The position numbers were made by a program, and so were the translations under genes. Shown here piece after piece: positions 18,281-27,510 of a stretch of DNA of 64,000 nucleotides. The stretch's first letter is position 1, and each line of letters begins with the position of its first letter. Under the pieces are notes generated by a model. The model was not told the origin of the DNA. It saw only the letters and a program-made list of their open reading frames with translations, and ran no database searches. Source of the stretch: Bradyrhizobium nivariense (lineage in GTDB: Bacteria > Pseudomonadota > Alphaproteobacteria > Rhizobiales > Xanthobacteraceae); the NCBI RefSeq assembly GCF_029846715.1, contig NZ_JARVWW010000001.1:620001-684000 (forward strand), read 5' to 3'.

Positions 18281-19130
18281 CTCAAAGCAATTCGGCTTCC
18301 GTCCTCCGCAGAACCATACGACCTCCTACTCTTCGTCAAAGATAGCGCCCCTTAGTGAGGTGTGCCGCGGTCGGCCTTCCGTCGTTATCGGCATCAAAAT
18401 GGCTCCTGCCGCTCCCGGAGAGGCAAGGCCCGCGCTCGGCGCGTCGGAGGGATTCGTTTTGAGTGGGCATGCGCGATCTGCCTTACCACTCCCGCGACAG
18501 CGCTTCGGTGTCGGCCTGCGCCTGCTTCTCGGTTAATTGCGCATAAGCCAGTAGACCAACGGCCATACTAGCAGATTGACCACCTTGCGTTGGAAGAGAG
18601 CGTCTCGAAGTTCTCGCGACCGCTTCCCGCCATCGGCATCGTCTCAGCCCGCCCGTCCCGAGTGACTGCAGGAACTTCTCGCTCGGACTACTCATTGGCG
18701 TTCGTGGCATACGCAGTTGTGCTTCGATGTCCGCTAGGGGGTCGAAGGCGAAGAACTCAACGTGAGCAAAGCTGGTCCGCAACGCTCCGTGAGCGGACCT
18801 CGCGAAGGGGGCGCTACCAGTTCGCCGATGGGCCAGAAGTGGAAATCATCTTGGCGGGCTCATTGGCTCGCGCGGGCGATGCCCGGCGTCTTACTCGACT
18901 AGATCCGTCTCGTGCCGTTCACGGCATCGCTGATATATCGGCCTAACGCGCCCAGTTCGGCGATGGTCCGGGCTTGCATTGGCTCGTTCCAAATGCGGAA
19001 CGCGGTGAAGCAAAAGTCGCGGGCGTTGCAGATTTACAACCCGCGCAGCCATTCGAGATACTAAGCTCGTCCGTGGAGACGACCGAAACATATCTCATTC
19101 TTAGTTCAATATGATCAGCGGGGGCGCAAG
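18281..19130. other. Stretch without recognisable gene
   Basis: Several short frames exist (for example 18483-18782 minus, 18590-18946 plus), but none has a ribosome site, a recognisable motif or sensible composition. Nothing structured was found. Confidence 0.45.
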
Positions 19131-19337
19131 GTGTTTGATGTCTATCGCAATGACAAGCGCGACTTGCTCGTTCTAAGTACAGGCTCTGCCGTACCCGTTC
19201 TTTCTGCACATAAGTGGCGCAAGAGCAGAAAACGAGTTCTCAAGGTCAGCGACGAAATCAAGTCAGCCGTTCAGGCACAGGGCTATTACGTCCGCAGCCT
19301 GCGGGTCACCAAGGAGCGAATGACCGAGTTCGAGTAG
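19131..19337 (+). CDS. 68-residue conserved basic protein, unknown function
   Basis: A GTG at 19131 opens [18 protein letters not shown]; later comes [20 protein letters not shown] and a YYVRSLR segment. The two basic clusters and the SDEI..V helix match a small family I recall from bradyrhizobial genomes. The upstream ribosome site is weak (GGGGGCGCAAG). No function is known. Confidence 0.6.
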   Translation: MFDVYRNDKRDLLVLSTGSAVPVLSAHKWRKSRKRVLKVSDEIKSAVQAQGYYVRSLRVTKERMTEFE

Positions 19338-19663
19338 GTGGCGAGCCGGTATTCTCCGTTTGCGCAATCTGTGTTGGATCACCACCAACGAAGCAGTCAT
19401 CCTCGCGCTCTTCCGCGTGGTCAAACGGCCACGTTGGTAACCTACAGCCGGCGTCTTCCCAGACTATCCGGGCGCCGGTGATCCGCAACGCCGAACCCCG
19501 GAGTGAGATGACACTGATGCGCGGGGCATGCCGCCGCCAACACGCCGACATGGGCCACCGGTCACCAAAACCTCTGCGACACATGCTCACTGCATCGGCG
19601 CGGTTGGCTGCGGCCCGAGAACCCTGCCTTCGATAACTGGTCTCTCAATTCTCTTAGTGCCAA
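19338..19663. other. Stretch without recognisable gene
   Basis: Overlapping frames on both strands show no ribosome site or family resemblance. Nothing found. Confidence 0.4.
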
Positions 19664-19870
19664 TTAGACTTCGCTGAACTGAATACTGTCTTTTTCGCAG
19701 GCAGCACTGAATGAGGCCATCGCACTTGCGTGTTCAAAGCAAAATGCCTTTCCTTTCTCAGTTGCCTCCACCCACCAATCTGATTTCTGATCGCGTGCAA
19801 TATGTGCAGCATGTGTCCGCAAGCGGTCTAGCTCTCGTCCAGATGCTCTGACGACTATACAATATGTCAT
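19664..19870 (-). CDS. Hypothetical 68-residue protein
   Basis: ATG 19870 follows AGGGGGGTTA. The product starts MTYCIVVRASGRELDRLRTH and contains a WWVEATEKGKAFCFEHASAM segment. Composition is that of a normal globular small protein, and the ribosome site is good. It lies about 30 bases behind the two coupled small genes at 19903-20345 and may share their transcript. Function unknown. Confidence 0.5.
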   Translation of the reverse strand: MTYCIVVRASGRELDRLRTHAAHIARDQKSDWWVEATEKGKAFCFEHASAMASFSAACEKDSIQFSEV

Positions 19871-19902
19871 TAACCCCCCTATCATGTTGCACACAATCTG
19901 CC

Positions 19903-20133
19903 CTAATCAGGGATGATCCCACGTTCGCGCTTATCCACTAGCGTCCGCTCGATGCGTTCGGCTTGTTCCTTGGTCAAATTGACCGCCACACCGGTCCCAA
20001 TCATTGCCGGTCCCCTACGTTGCCGATCGTAAACCATCCAGCCCTTGGACCCCTGGCGAACCAAGAACCTGGATGGAGGAGACGCCTTGTCGCGCTCCTT
20101 CGTTTCCGATCCCGCATGTTGATCATCGGCCAT
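19903..20133 (-). CDS. Small conserved protein, unknown function
   Basis: A 76-residue product from ATG 20133, whose A is shared with the TGA of the gene upstream (TGATG). The segment RFLVRQGSKGWMVYDRQRRG followed by AVNLTKEQAERIERTL looks like a small family recurrent in bradyrhizobia. A GTG one codon earlier is also possible. Translation is probably coupled to the upstream gene. Confidence 0.6.
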   Translation of the reverse strand: MADDQHAGSETKERDKASPPSRFLVRQGSKGWMVYDRQRRGPAMIGTGVAVNLTKEQAERIERTLVDKRERGIIPD

Positions 20134-20345
20134 CACCTCAATCCCTCAATGAGCGTCCTCCAGCCGAGCGCATCGTTCGCCGTTAGCAGCGATACGCCAA
20201 GCGTTGCCAAGTAGTGTGGCAATTCGCAATCGGGACGCGCGTTCATATTGCCCACAAACGAGGCGACTGCGTTCTTCAGATCACCTCGGTCGAGATGATC
20301 GAAGGCCCGTTGCTTGCACCGCTCGACATATTTGTCGCGCGCCAT
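20133..20345 (-). CDS. Small conserved protein, unknown function
   Basis: A 70-residue product from ATG 20345: MARDKYVERCKQRAFDHLDR, then GDLKNAVASFVGNMNARPDC. The GDL..A..S...(N/D) pattern resembles one helical-repeat unit, and relatives are known to me only as hypothetical proteins. It is coupled by overlap to the next gene. The ORF at 20347-20604 ends one base before this ATG. Confidence 0.6.
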   Translation of the reverse strand: MARDKYVERCKQRAFDHLDRGDLKNAVASFVGNMNARPDCELPHYLATLGVSLLTANDALGWRTLIEGLR

Positions 20346-20346
20346 C

Positions 20347-20604
20347 TCAATTAACAGGGAACGTTACATTTCGCCTCCCCAACCGAGTTTCAACAATGAA
20401 ATTGGAACGGAGTGGATCTGGGCCGTCTGTTCGGAAAGTAACAAACGGATGTTCTTCTGGCAGCAATGTGGGAATTAGGACACAGGCACACATCGCCACG
20501 AACTGTCGGCGGCCCGGCGTACCGCGCGCGACCTTCAGGTCCGCATCGCGTCTTTGGCTTCCTGACCACAACGCCCAATGCGGTTGCGAGCCGATCCATG
20601 CCAA
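20347..20604 (-). CDS. Doubtful 85-residue ORF ahead of the coupled small genes
   Basis: The frame ends with TGA one base before the ATG of the next gene, a spacing typical of coupled genes. It starts at a TTG (LAWIGSQPHWALWSGSQRRD) without a visible ribosome site, and no family is recognised. It is kept only because of the spacing; a chance frame is as likely. Confidence 0.25.
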   Translation of the reverse strand: MAWIGSQPHWALWSGSQRRDADLKVARGTPGRRQFVAMCACVLIPTLLPEEHPFVTFRTDGPDPLRSNFIVETRLGRRNVTFPVN

Positions 20605-20946
20605 GATGATGCCGGCGATCCTGACGCAGATGGCGAACGCGATGCCTGATGCGCGCGTCGTAGAATGAGGCGAAGGCGTTGCCGCGCGGCGTTATCAGAT
20701 GATGCGCTTAGGTCGTGATGCGCGGGATGGAGAAGGGACAGTGGCCCATTGGGTCGCCGCGATCCCTTACGCTCGCGACACGCCTTTGTGGGACTATTTG
20801 CGCACATTGACCGAGACAACACCGCGTCATACGGCGCGAGTTTCTGAAATAAAAAGTGAAAAGAATAGCGGGGATATTCCTCAAAGCTGACTTGATCTCC
20901 CCCTTCGGTGGCTTCCTCAGCGCAACTTATTGATGAGTAAGTAGTG
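20605..20946. other. Stretch without recognisable gene
   Basis: A 63-codon plus-strand frame at 20699-20890 has no ribosome site and no recognisable content. Nothing else found. Confidence 0.4.
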
Positions 20947-21120
20947 ATGACTGATCAGCAGTTAGCCTTGGAAGCGATTAGCGACGCGCAACTCATACTG
21001 GAAGAATTCCTTCAGCCCCACCCCAAGGACAATGCGCGTATCCTTGAACACTTGGTGGAAGTTCTCGAACGGCCTGCCTTGATCGTTGCTGTAAGTCGAT
21101 TGCAGCAACACGCCAATTGA
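20947..21120 (+). CDS. Small conserved acidic helical protein
   Basis: A 57-residue product from ATG 20947: MTDQQLALEAISDAQLILEE, FLQPHPKDNARILEHLVEVL and a C-terminal SRLQQHAN. The pattern is amphipathic helix throughout, with sensible composition. I recall similar short ORFs in rhizobia without assigned function. No strong ribosome site is visible. The next gene starts eight bases after its stop, so the two are probably co-transcribed. Confidence 0.55.
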   Translation: MTDQQLALEAISDAQLILEEFLQPHPKDNARILEHLVEVLERPALIVAVSRLQQHAN

Positions 21121-21128
21121 GCGCACCC

Positions 21129-21509
21129 ATGAGCAAACCGCTTCAAGCGTTTTCTTTGACCGTTGGCATTGTTGCGCTCTCATCGCTCGAAATGACCAGC
21201 CTGCATGCCATGCAACAATGCAGCGCCGCAATGCCGCCAAATCCGCAAGGGCAATGGTGGTCCTATCGTTTCATCGATGGACGAAAATGCTGGTACGCGG
21301 GCAAACCCTTGCTGTCGAAAGCATTGCTCGAATGGCCTATAGAGCGGCGTCCCGAACTCGGTTCTCGCGGAGAAGCTACAGGTATCGTCATTGCTAACAA
21401 GCTCGGCAATCCTTTCGATGCACAAACGTTGGCATTGAAACAGGGCTCTGACACGTTTGAAGAGCGATGGCGTGCTAGGATCTCCAGCTCCAACCCTGCG
21501 CACGACTGA
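21129..21509 (+). CDS. Small exported protein with CxAAMP..QG.WW..R.IDGRKCW motif
   Basis: The 126-residue product has a signal peptide ending near residue 27, then QQCSAAMPPNPQGQWWSYRF and IDGRKCWYAGKPLLSKALLEW. The two cysteines flanking the tryptophan-rich segment, and the DGRKCWY.GK motif, recur in small periplasmic proteins of bradyrhizobia. Function is unknown. The ATG at 21129 is chosen because it starts the signal peptide; an upstream TTG adds four codons. Confidence 0.7.
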   Translation: MSKPLQAFSLTVGIVALSSLEMTSLHAMQQCSAAMPPNPQGQWWSYRFIDGRKCWYAGKPLLSKALLEWPIERRPELGSRGEATGIVIANKLGNPFDAQTLALKQGSDTFEERWRARISSSNPAHD

Positions 21510-21844
21510 ACAATACTAATGCACATGCCCATCTCTCGCGCGCGCTAAAGCCGCCGTACCGCTCTGGTGGCAACGACGCCCGCAAATTTCCCAAGTGTCG
21601 GCAACCAGGCGCACTGGTTGAGCGTGGGGGGAGCCGACAAGATTGAGCGCCGCACCATGAAAATACCGAAGCCAAAGCAATGGCCGACCGCGAGGTGCAG
21701 TTATTGTTCAAGCTCGCACGGCCGGGCGTTGGCTATCGAAGATGGCTGCCGAGCTGGGCCGTCATGCAGGATCAGTGAGGCGAATGGCGCGTAGCCGTCG
21801 AGGAAGCTAGCATGCCCCGCCCGAATGAGCGCAGCACGGCTGAC
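21510..21844. other. Stretch without recognisable gene
   Basis: Short frames on both strands (21567-21794 plus, 21475-21711 minus) have no ribosome site or family resemblance. Nothing found. Confidence 0.4.
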
Positions 21845-21979
21845 CTACAGGCCGAAACCGCGACTAATATCCCGCACCAGCCTGAGCGCGGCGTCAGTAT
21901 TTCGGCCGTAGAAGAGCGCCTGATCGAGCTGCGAAAGAATGGTCAGCCCAAATAGCGCGATAACAATGCCTCTAAACAT
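21845..21979 (-). CDS. 44-residue membrane protein of a bradyrhizobial family
   Basis: ATG 21979 opens MFRGIVIALFGLTILSQLDQ, one membrane helix, followed by ALFYGRNTDAALRLVRDISR and GFGL. The YGR.TDA....RDI.R.FG tail matches a short single-pass family I recall from many bradyrhizobial genomes. No ribosome site is evident. A longer frame to 22066 adds a proline-rich start that does not look native. Confidence 0.55.
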   Translation of the reverse strand: MFRGIVIALFGLTILSQLDQALFYGRNTDAALRLVRDISRGFGL

Positions 21980-22335
21980 GGTCGTGGACCGGCTTGAACG
22001 ATGCAGCGCAAGTTCAAACGGCCCCAGCCGCAGATTGGGAGGAACAGCCGGGGCCGACATTCCCATTCCATGTGCCGCAATCGGCGGTAATCGGCACGCT
22101 TTAAGTTAGACACGCAGAAGCTAATAAACTATTTCGCGGACCGGCGCCGCAGGCAACCTGGAGCGTCTGCTTTGCCGCGCGGCGTCCTGAGGCGTGCTCG
22201 TTAAAGCGGGCCGCTGTCGCCATTCGACCAAAGGTAAGAGAACCGATCTCATTCGTCGATCCCATAGCGCCTTGGCTTGATCTCGGGCCTAGCATAGCAT
22301 TATGAGGCTTCATGTCGTCCGAGGACGGGGCCTGA
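21980..22335. other. Stretch without recognisable gene
   Basis: A 70-codon minus frame (22101-22313) lacks a ribosome site and motif. The promoter of the 22336 gene presumably lies near the end of the stretch. Nothing else found. Confidence 0.4.
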
Positions 22336-23010
22336 ATGATGCGCCTGCAAAAGCTCTCCTTTGACGATTGGCTGGAGCACTCATTTGGACGCGAGGTTCG
22401 CTATCAGCAAGCTCCGTGGTACTTCGATCCCAAGCACGATTGGTGGGACCCGTCACCAGCAGAAGCCGTGACTTATCTCACTCGACTGTTCGAAGACCCG
22501 GAGATCGCACTACAGGGATTTGCTGACAGCCAAATCGCACAAGGCTTAACCTACCTCGTAAATGCGAGCGCGAGCGGCGATGAAAGATGGCTTTGTTCAA
22601 CTGATGTGCCGATCAAAGACCGTGTTCGCTGCGTGAACTCCGTCGCAGAACTATTTGCGAAGTTGTTCGAGCAGCGGTGTACTCCCAGTTTGTCTCACCT
22701 GAGCGAAGCCGATGCCGGGCCACTAAACTGCGTCTGCTATATGTGGTGGGATGCATTTCCGAGCTTGGCTCTCGCCGACGATCCGGACCTGCCAACTCTC
22801 CACGACTGCGCGCTGCGTACGATGGAGCGCATCCTTCACCTGAACTCGATTGCTTGTCAGGAGAGCGCTCTACACGGGCTGGGACACTGGCAACGAAGCT
22901 ACAGTGAGACGGTGACCCCGATCATCGACCGTTTCTGCAGGGCACATTTTAAAGCTGACCCTCGGCTTTTGGCCTATGCTCAATCCGCGCGCTGCGGATG
23001 CGTGTTGTGA
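22336..23010 (+). CDS. Conserved hypothetical protein, 224 residues
   Basis: The protein starts MMRLQKLSFDDWLEHSFGRE and is rich in Trp, Asp and Cys. A central SVAELFAKLFEQRCTPSLSH and LNCVCYMWWDAFP lead into a helical C-terminal part with ESALHGLGHWQRSY and a terminal SARCGCVL. The ALHGLGHW segment suggests a HEAT-like helical hairpin. I recall relatives only as hypothetical proteins. It is solitary, with no coupled neighbour. Codon usage is less GC-biased than in the operons of this window, fitting an acquired gene. Confidence 0.6.
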   Translation: MMRLQKLSFDDWLEHSFGREVRYQQAPWYFDPKHDWWDPSPAEAVTYLTRLFEDPEIALQGFADSQIAQGLTYLVNASASGDERWLCSTDVPIKDRVRCVNSVAELFAKLFEQRCTPSLSHLSEADAGPLNCVCYMWWDAFPSLALADDPDLPTLHDCALRTMERILHLNSIACQESALHGLGHWQRSYSETVTPIIDRFCRAHFKADPRLLAYAQSARCGCVL

Positions 23011-23218
23011 CCGGACACCGTTACCGTGCCGATAACCTCGTCACCTGCTGACGCCCGTAAGCCCGGCAATCGGCCATGCGGCACTCTCGCGAATTTTGTG
23101 CGCCGCAAACCCCCTGCCAACCGCGGCCCGTAATCTTACGGACATTGCGCGGCTGCTCTCTTTAGCATCTACTTCAGATTGAATTTGATGACGATCTGAT
23201 TTTTCAGCCGAGGTCCCC

Positions 23219-23392
23219 ATGAGCGTTAAAGCCATGATGGCGACGATCCTCCAAGACCAGATGACGTTGCGCGGCGTGAATTCGCTGACACCATCTGACT
23301 ATGAAGAGATCGTGGACCTGTTGGTCGAGCAGCTAAGAGAGTTGGAGCTTAGCTTGGCTGCGCGAGAAGTCGCCGACAAGCAGGAGCCCTAG
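23219..23392 (+). CDS. 57-residue conserved protein (intact copy)
   Basis: ATG 23219 opens MSVKAMMATILQDQMTLRGV; the second half, EEIVDLLVEQLRELELSLAA, is an amphipathic helix. A truncated copy lies at 9708. Function is unknown; I recall the family as short ORFs in bradyrhizobial accessory regions. The next gene starts eight bases after the stop, so both are probably co-transcribed. Confidence 0.65.
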   Translation: MSVKAMMATILQDQMTLRGVNSLTPSDYEEIVDLLVEQLRELELSLAAREVADKQEP

Positions 23393-23399
23393 CAGCCTA

Positions 23400-23702
23400 A
23401 TGAACGATCGAGGCTGGCAGCGGACTTTCGACGATCCGATCCTACTGCCAGATGGCCGCAAGCTGATCACGCTGCGCGATGCCGCCACCTTCATCACGAA
23501 GCTGCCAAAGCGCGAGCATGATGCGCCAGAATGGCAGGCCGCCATCGAGGCGCTGATGCTGGTAGCCGATCTTGGCAGCCCGACGATGTTCGCTCGCATC
23601 GGCGTCATGCGCGCATTGAACCGCCATCACGTTCGCGGCGGGATCGGGTACGGGTTAGAGCGCCTGGCCGTGGATCACAGTTCGCAATTTAAGGCATACT
23701 GA
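23400..23702 (+). CDS. Small conserved protein, 3' end replaced by recombinase sequence
   Basis: ATG 23400 opens MNDRGWQRTFDDPILLPDGR, followed by KLITLRDAATFITKLPKREH and an FARIGVMRALNRH segment. This is a bradyrhizobial family of roughly 90-100 residues, unknown function. After RALNRHH (about codon 77) the frame continues IGYGLERLAVDHSSQFKAY, which belongs to the interior of a serine recombinase and not to this family. The native C-terminus was therefore lost at about 23625, and the protein is probably a fusion of its N-terminal three quarters with foreign residues. Confidence 0.6.
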   Translation: MNDRGWQRTFDDPILLPDGRKLITLRDAATFITKLPKREHDAPEWQAAIEALMLVADLGSPTMFARIGVMRALNRHHVRGGIGYGLERLAVDHSSQFKAY

Positions 23703-24105
23703 AACCGGCGAACGCAAATTTCTGACTACCGATCATGTCCGCATCTTGCCCGGATCGGATGAGCAAAAAACTGAGATACGGCAAATCTTCGACAAGTTTG
23801 TCAAAGGCAGTTCTCAGGCGGAAATCATACGTGATCTCAACCGGCGAGGCGTGCCGAGTAGAAACGGCCTACCGTGGAACTCGAATAAAATGTGCGCACT
23901 TCTGCGCAATGAAGCCTACATCGGCAACATGATCTGGAATCGATGCTCCAATAAGCTTGGCGGCAAAAGGACGAAAAGCCCAAAAGAACAGTGGATCAAG
24001 AGCGAGGGGTCCGCCTCTGCGAGCAGCTTCCAACTTCTGTCAGGATTGCGCTCGGCAGTCTGCCGACAAAGCGATGCCATCGCGCGAAAGCGACGTGCTG
24101 TTTAG
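23630..24105 (+). pseudogene. Serine site-specific recombinase fragment (Recombinase domain)
   Basis: Two frames joined by one frameshift near 23705 give GYGLERLAVDHSSQFKAY, GERKFLTTDHVRILPGSDEQ and FVKGSSQAEIIRDLNRRGVP. SRNGLPWNSNKMCALLRNEA and YIGNMIWNRCSNKLGGKR follow. This is the conserved Recombinase domain of large serine recombinases. The catalytic resolvase domain before it and the zinc-ribbon/coiled-coil after it are missing. Beyond about 24010 the similarity fades. It is a dead relic of an integrating element. Confidence 0.75.
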
Positions 24106-24249
24106 CTAGCCCGCGACGCCGTTGCGGCATCTCCTTACCTGGTTCAGTTCGAACGGGCTCGCTATTGCAGAGGTACCCGAGCGACTTTGCACTTTGGCGC
24201 GATTGCCACAAGAACTCATCGACCTATCCCCGCGGGCCCGCCCGAGTTT

Positions 24250-24270
24250 AACCCCAGGAGGGGGTTTTTG
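24250..24270 (+). terminator. Terminator-like hairpin
   Basis: AACCCC (24250-24255), loop AGGAG, GGGGTT (24261-24266), followed by TTT, on the plus strand. It would end plus-strand transcripts coming from the recombinase side before the convergent secretion operon that ends at 24328. Confidence 0.55.
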
Positions 24271-24327
24271 AGACAACCATGTTTATGAGGGCTTGGTGGC
24301 GCGAGTTTACGTGGGGTCGGCTGGGCC

Positions 24328-25698
24328 TCATTTCTGTCGGAACGAGTGGCTGAATGACATCAGCAGCGGCCCAACGATGTACTCAAACGCGGTTCGCTGG
24401 ACGGTCGGAATAATCACGGTTGCGGGCATCCCGGGATAGAGCCGGATGTTGGGCATCGCCGCCAGCTCTTCCTGATCGATGCGAACGAAGGCCGTGTAGT
24501 AGGGGTTGTTGGTTTTGGGATCGGTCAAGCGATCCGCCGAGACCTGAATGACATCGCCATGAATGATCGGGACAATGCGCTGCTTATAGGCAGTGAGATG
24601 GACCTCGGCGCGCGTGTTCGGGCGCACATCGCTGATATCATCCACGGCGACCTGCGCCTCGATGGTGAGTAAGTCCTCGTCTGGCACGATGTCCAAAATC
24701 TTGTCGCCGCGCTGGATCACGCCCCCCATCGAGAACACGTTGAGTCCCACCACCCGCCCGCTGTACGGTGCGCGAATTTCCATGCGGCCCAACACCGCCT
24801 TGGCATTCAACGCCTTCGGGATCACCTCCAACAGTCTGGCCTGCGTATCACGCAGATCCTTGGTGACTTCGGTCATGCGATCGTTGTCAAGCTGCGCAAT
24901 CTGCTGCTCCTGCTCGGCAATCGCCTGGCGAGCCTTGGCGATACTGGCGCTTGTATCGGCAATCTGGCCTTCCAGACCGTAGGAGGTGCGCTCCAGTTGC
25001 AGAATGCGTGGACGCGCGATCAGACCGCGTTCAACCAGTGGCGCAATGTCCTTGGCCTCACTGCGGACGGAGTTGATCTGGTCTGTGAAGGATTTGACCT
25101 GTGCATTCGCACCAACGATTTGCGAGCCGAGCTGATTGATCTTTTCCCTGATCACGCTGCGCTGTCCCTCAAGTGCCGCACGACGGCTTTCGAACTGGCT
25201 GACCTGGCCATTCCAGACACTCTTCAAGTACGGATCACCTGACCGTGCCCTCAGATCGTTCGGCATCACGAGTTCGGGTCCGTGATCGAGCTCGGTCAAT
25301 AACCGCACCTCGGTCGCACGAAGTACGCCATATTGCTGGGTAAGCACATCGTACTCGGCCCGCGCCTGGGTCTCGTCGAGCACGATCAATAGATCGCCGG
25401 CGAGCACCCGGTCGCCTTCCCTGACGTGCAGTTCCTTGACGATGCCGCCATCAAGGTGCTGGACGCTCTTGCGGTTGCCGTCGACCTTGACGACCGCGTT
25501 GGCGACCACCGCGCCATCGAGCGGCGCGATCATTGCCCAGGTACCGATTCCACCGAAAAATACCGCGACAATCAGCCATCCCGCGAGGGCAACGCGGCCG
25601 ATAGAGTCGTTCAGCACACCATCCCTCGCTGCGTCGTTTGCCCGGTTCGGGACCGAAATTGGAGCCCTCGATCGATTTGCAACATCCAACACTGTCAT
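24328..25698 (-). CDS. Type I secretion membrane-fusion protein (HlyD/PrtE family)
   Basis: Periplasmic adaptor bridging the ABC exporter to a TolC-type outer-membrane channel. 456 residues from ATG 25698 (AGGAAATCTCAC before it). One membrane anchor lies near residues 35-57 (VALAGWLIVAVFFGGIGTW). Then come a biotinyl-lipoyl-like domain with KSVQHLDGGIVKELHVREGD, a long coiled coil (residues about 150-290) and the C-terminal beta-barrel with RAPYSGRVVGLNVFSMGGVI. It starts 10 bases after the exporter stop. No TolC gene is in the window, so the outer-membrane channel must come from elsewhere. Confidence 0.93.
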   Translation of the reverse strand: MTVLDVANRSRAPISVPNRANDAARDGVLNDSIGRVALAGWLIVAVFFGGIGTWAMIAPLDGAVVANAVVKVDGNRKSVQHLDGGIVKELHVREGDRVLAGDLLIVLDETQARAEYDVLTQQYGVLRATEVRLLTELDHGPELVMPNDLRARSGDPYLKSVWNGQVSQFESRRAALEGQRSVIREKINQLGSQIVGANAQVKSFTDQINSVRSEAKDIAPLVERGLIARPRILQLERTSYGLEGQIADTSASIAKARQAIAEQEQQIAQLDNDRMTEVTKDLRDTQARLLEVIPKALNAKAVLGRMEIRAPYSGRVVGLNVFSMGGVIQRGDKILDIVPDEDLLTIEAQVAVDDISDVRPNTRAEVHLTAYKQRIVPIIHGDVIQVSADRLTDPKTNNPYYTAFVRIDQEELAAMPNIRLYPGMPATVIIPTVQRTAFEYIVGPLLMSFSHSFRQK

Positions 25699-25708
25699 GT
25701 GAGATTTC

Positions 25709-27421
25709 CTAGCTGGCCGCGCCCTGGACGGCATGAACCGGCACGGGCCGTGTCAGCCGAGCCAGGATCTCGCTCCGCGGCCCGAACATCTCTGCCGCGC
25801 CTTCGCGCAGCATCAATATCTTGTCGACCACGCCGATGGTAACGGGCCGATGGGAAATGATGATCACCGTCGTTCCGCGCTTCTTCAGCTGCATGATGCA
25901 GTCGGCGAGCGCGGCATCGCCGTCCGCATCGAGATTGGAGCTCGGCTCATCGAGGACTATCAGGCTCGGATTGCCGTAGACCGCGCGGGCGAGGCCAATG
26001 CGCTGACGATAGCCGCCGGACAAGACCGCGCCCCCCTCCCCGACCTGGGTGTCATAGCCGTCGGCAAGCCGTACAATCATCTCGTGCACCCCGGCCATGC
26101 GCGCTGCCGCAATGATCTCCTGGTCCTCGCCGTCATAGAACCGGCAGATATTGGCCGCGACGCTATCGGCGAACAGCTCGATGTCCTGGGGCAGGTATCC
26201 CAGATGCTGACCGAGCGACGACTTGATCCAGGTCGAAACATCGGATCCGTCGATGCGAACGGCGCCGGCAGACGGAGCCTGAACGCCCACGATGTGGCGC
26301 GCGAGCGTGGATTTTCCTGCGCCGGAGGGGCCAATGATTCCCAGCACTTCACCCGGCTCGATCTGGAACGTGACGCCGCGCAGAATCGGCTTTGAGGTGC
26401 CGGGAGCAACAAAGGACAGCGCTTCGACCGAAACGCGGCCTTCGGGTCGCGGAAGCCTCAGTCCGGCTTCATGTAGGGGATGGATCGCCAAAAGCTCGCG
26501 CAGGCGCAGGAATGCGCCGCGAGCGGCGACCATGCCGCGCCAGGATCCAACGATCTGCTCGACCGGGGCCAACGCGCGACCAAGAAGAATGCTGGCGGCA
26601 AACATCGCACCTGCGGTCGTTAGGCGCTCGATCACGAGATAGGCGCCAAGTCCGAGGATCAGAGATTGCATGGAAAGACGCAAAAAGCGGATCAGGCTCT
26701 GTATCGTGGCCGCGCGGTCGCTGGCCGTGACCTGGCGCTCGAGCATCCGGCTTCGGTCCCGACTCCAGCGCTGTAGCAGGCCAGCGGCCATCCCCATCGC
26801 GCGCACGACTTCGGTATTGCGCAGGCTCATCTCCGTGAAGCTGTAATTGCGGCTGGCCGCCTCATTGGACTCCGAGAGCGGTGGCTTGACGATCCATTCA
26901 TTGAGCAAGGCCATCGCGATTAGAACGATCGAACACGCCAGCGCAAACAGGCCCAAGAATGGATGCAAGCCGAAAATCACGGCAAGATAGATCGGCACCC
27001 ACGGCAAATCGAAGACAGCATGAATGCCGGTCCCGGTGACGAACTGACGGAAGCTGTCGAAATCGCGCAGCAGCTGGCTGCGCGCGCCGCCGATTTTGGC
27101 CGAGCGGTCGATGATTGCGGTCATGACCCGGGGGGCGATGTCGTGATCGAGCCGGACGCTGGTGCGCGTCAGTACGCGCGCTCGCACCGCATCGAGACCC
27201 GCGAGCGCCGTAAAGGCCAGGAGGAGTGCAATTGTCAGCATCAGCAGCGTGATCTCGCTGGAGCTCGAGATGACGCGGTCGTAGACCTGCAGCATGTAAA
27301 GCGGGCCGGCCAGATAAAGCAGGTTGATGGCCAGGCTGAAGATCGCTGCAGTGACGAAGTAGCCCTGCGAGCGCTTCAGCAATCGGCGAAGTTCATCGGA
27401 TCTCATCGACGGGGTATTCAT
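25709..27421 (-). CDS. Type I secretion ABC exporter (PrtD/HlyB family)
   Basis: Inner-membrane exporter with an N-terminal six-helix domain and a C-terminal ATPase, 570 residues from ATG 27421. Membrane segments include YFVTAAIFSLAINLLYLAGP and ITLLMLTIALLLAFTALAGL; DLPWVPIYLAVIF is typical of PrtD. The ATPase has GPSGAGKST, LSGGYRQR, IVLDEPSS and ISHRPV. There is no N-terminal peptidase domain, so the substrate should carry a C-terminal, uncleaved secretion signal. It lies 90 bases downstream of the VCBS/RTX-like gene and directly before the adaptor gene. Confidence 0.93.
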   Translation of the reverse strand: MNTPSMRSDELRRLLKRSQGYFVTAAIFSLAINLLYLAGPLYMLQVYDRVISSSSEITLLMLTIALLLAFTALAGLDAVRARVLTRTSVRLDHDIAPRVMTAIIDRSAKIGGARSQLLRDFDSFRQFVTGTGIHAVFDLPWVPIYLAVIFGLHPFLGLFALACSIVLIAMALLNEWIVKPPLSESNEAASRNYSFTEMSLRNTEVVRAMGMAAGLLQRWSRDRSRMLERQVTASDRAATIQSLIRFLRLSMQSLILGLGAYLVIERLTTAGAMFAASILLGRALAPVEQIVGSWRGMVAARGAFLRLRELLAIHPLHEAGLRLPRPEGRVSVEALSFVAPGTSKPILRGVTFQIEPGEVLGIIGPSGAGKSTLARHIVGVQAPSAGAVRIDGSDVSTWIKSSLGQHLGYLPQDIELFADSVAANICRFYDGEDQEIIAAARMAGVHEMIVRLADGYDTQVGEGGAVLSGGYRQRIGLARAVYGNPSLIVLDEPSSNLDADGDAALADCIMQLKKRGTTVIIISHRPVTIGVVDKILMLREGAAEMFGPRSEILARLTRPVPVHAVQGAAS

Positions 27422-27510
27422 TGCGACACTCGGCGGCAACCGCCCCCTAAAAAAACGATCAGTCGTAGCGCGCCTACAGCTGCAAGGGCCGGACGCCCTT
27501 GCAAAGCGGC

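Noticed and set aside
18483-18782. 99-codon minus-strand frame in the 18.3-19.1 kb gap
   Set aside because: No ribosome site, no motif, and composition typical of chance translation.
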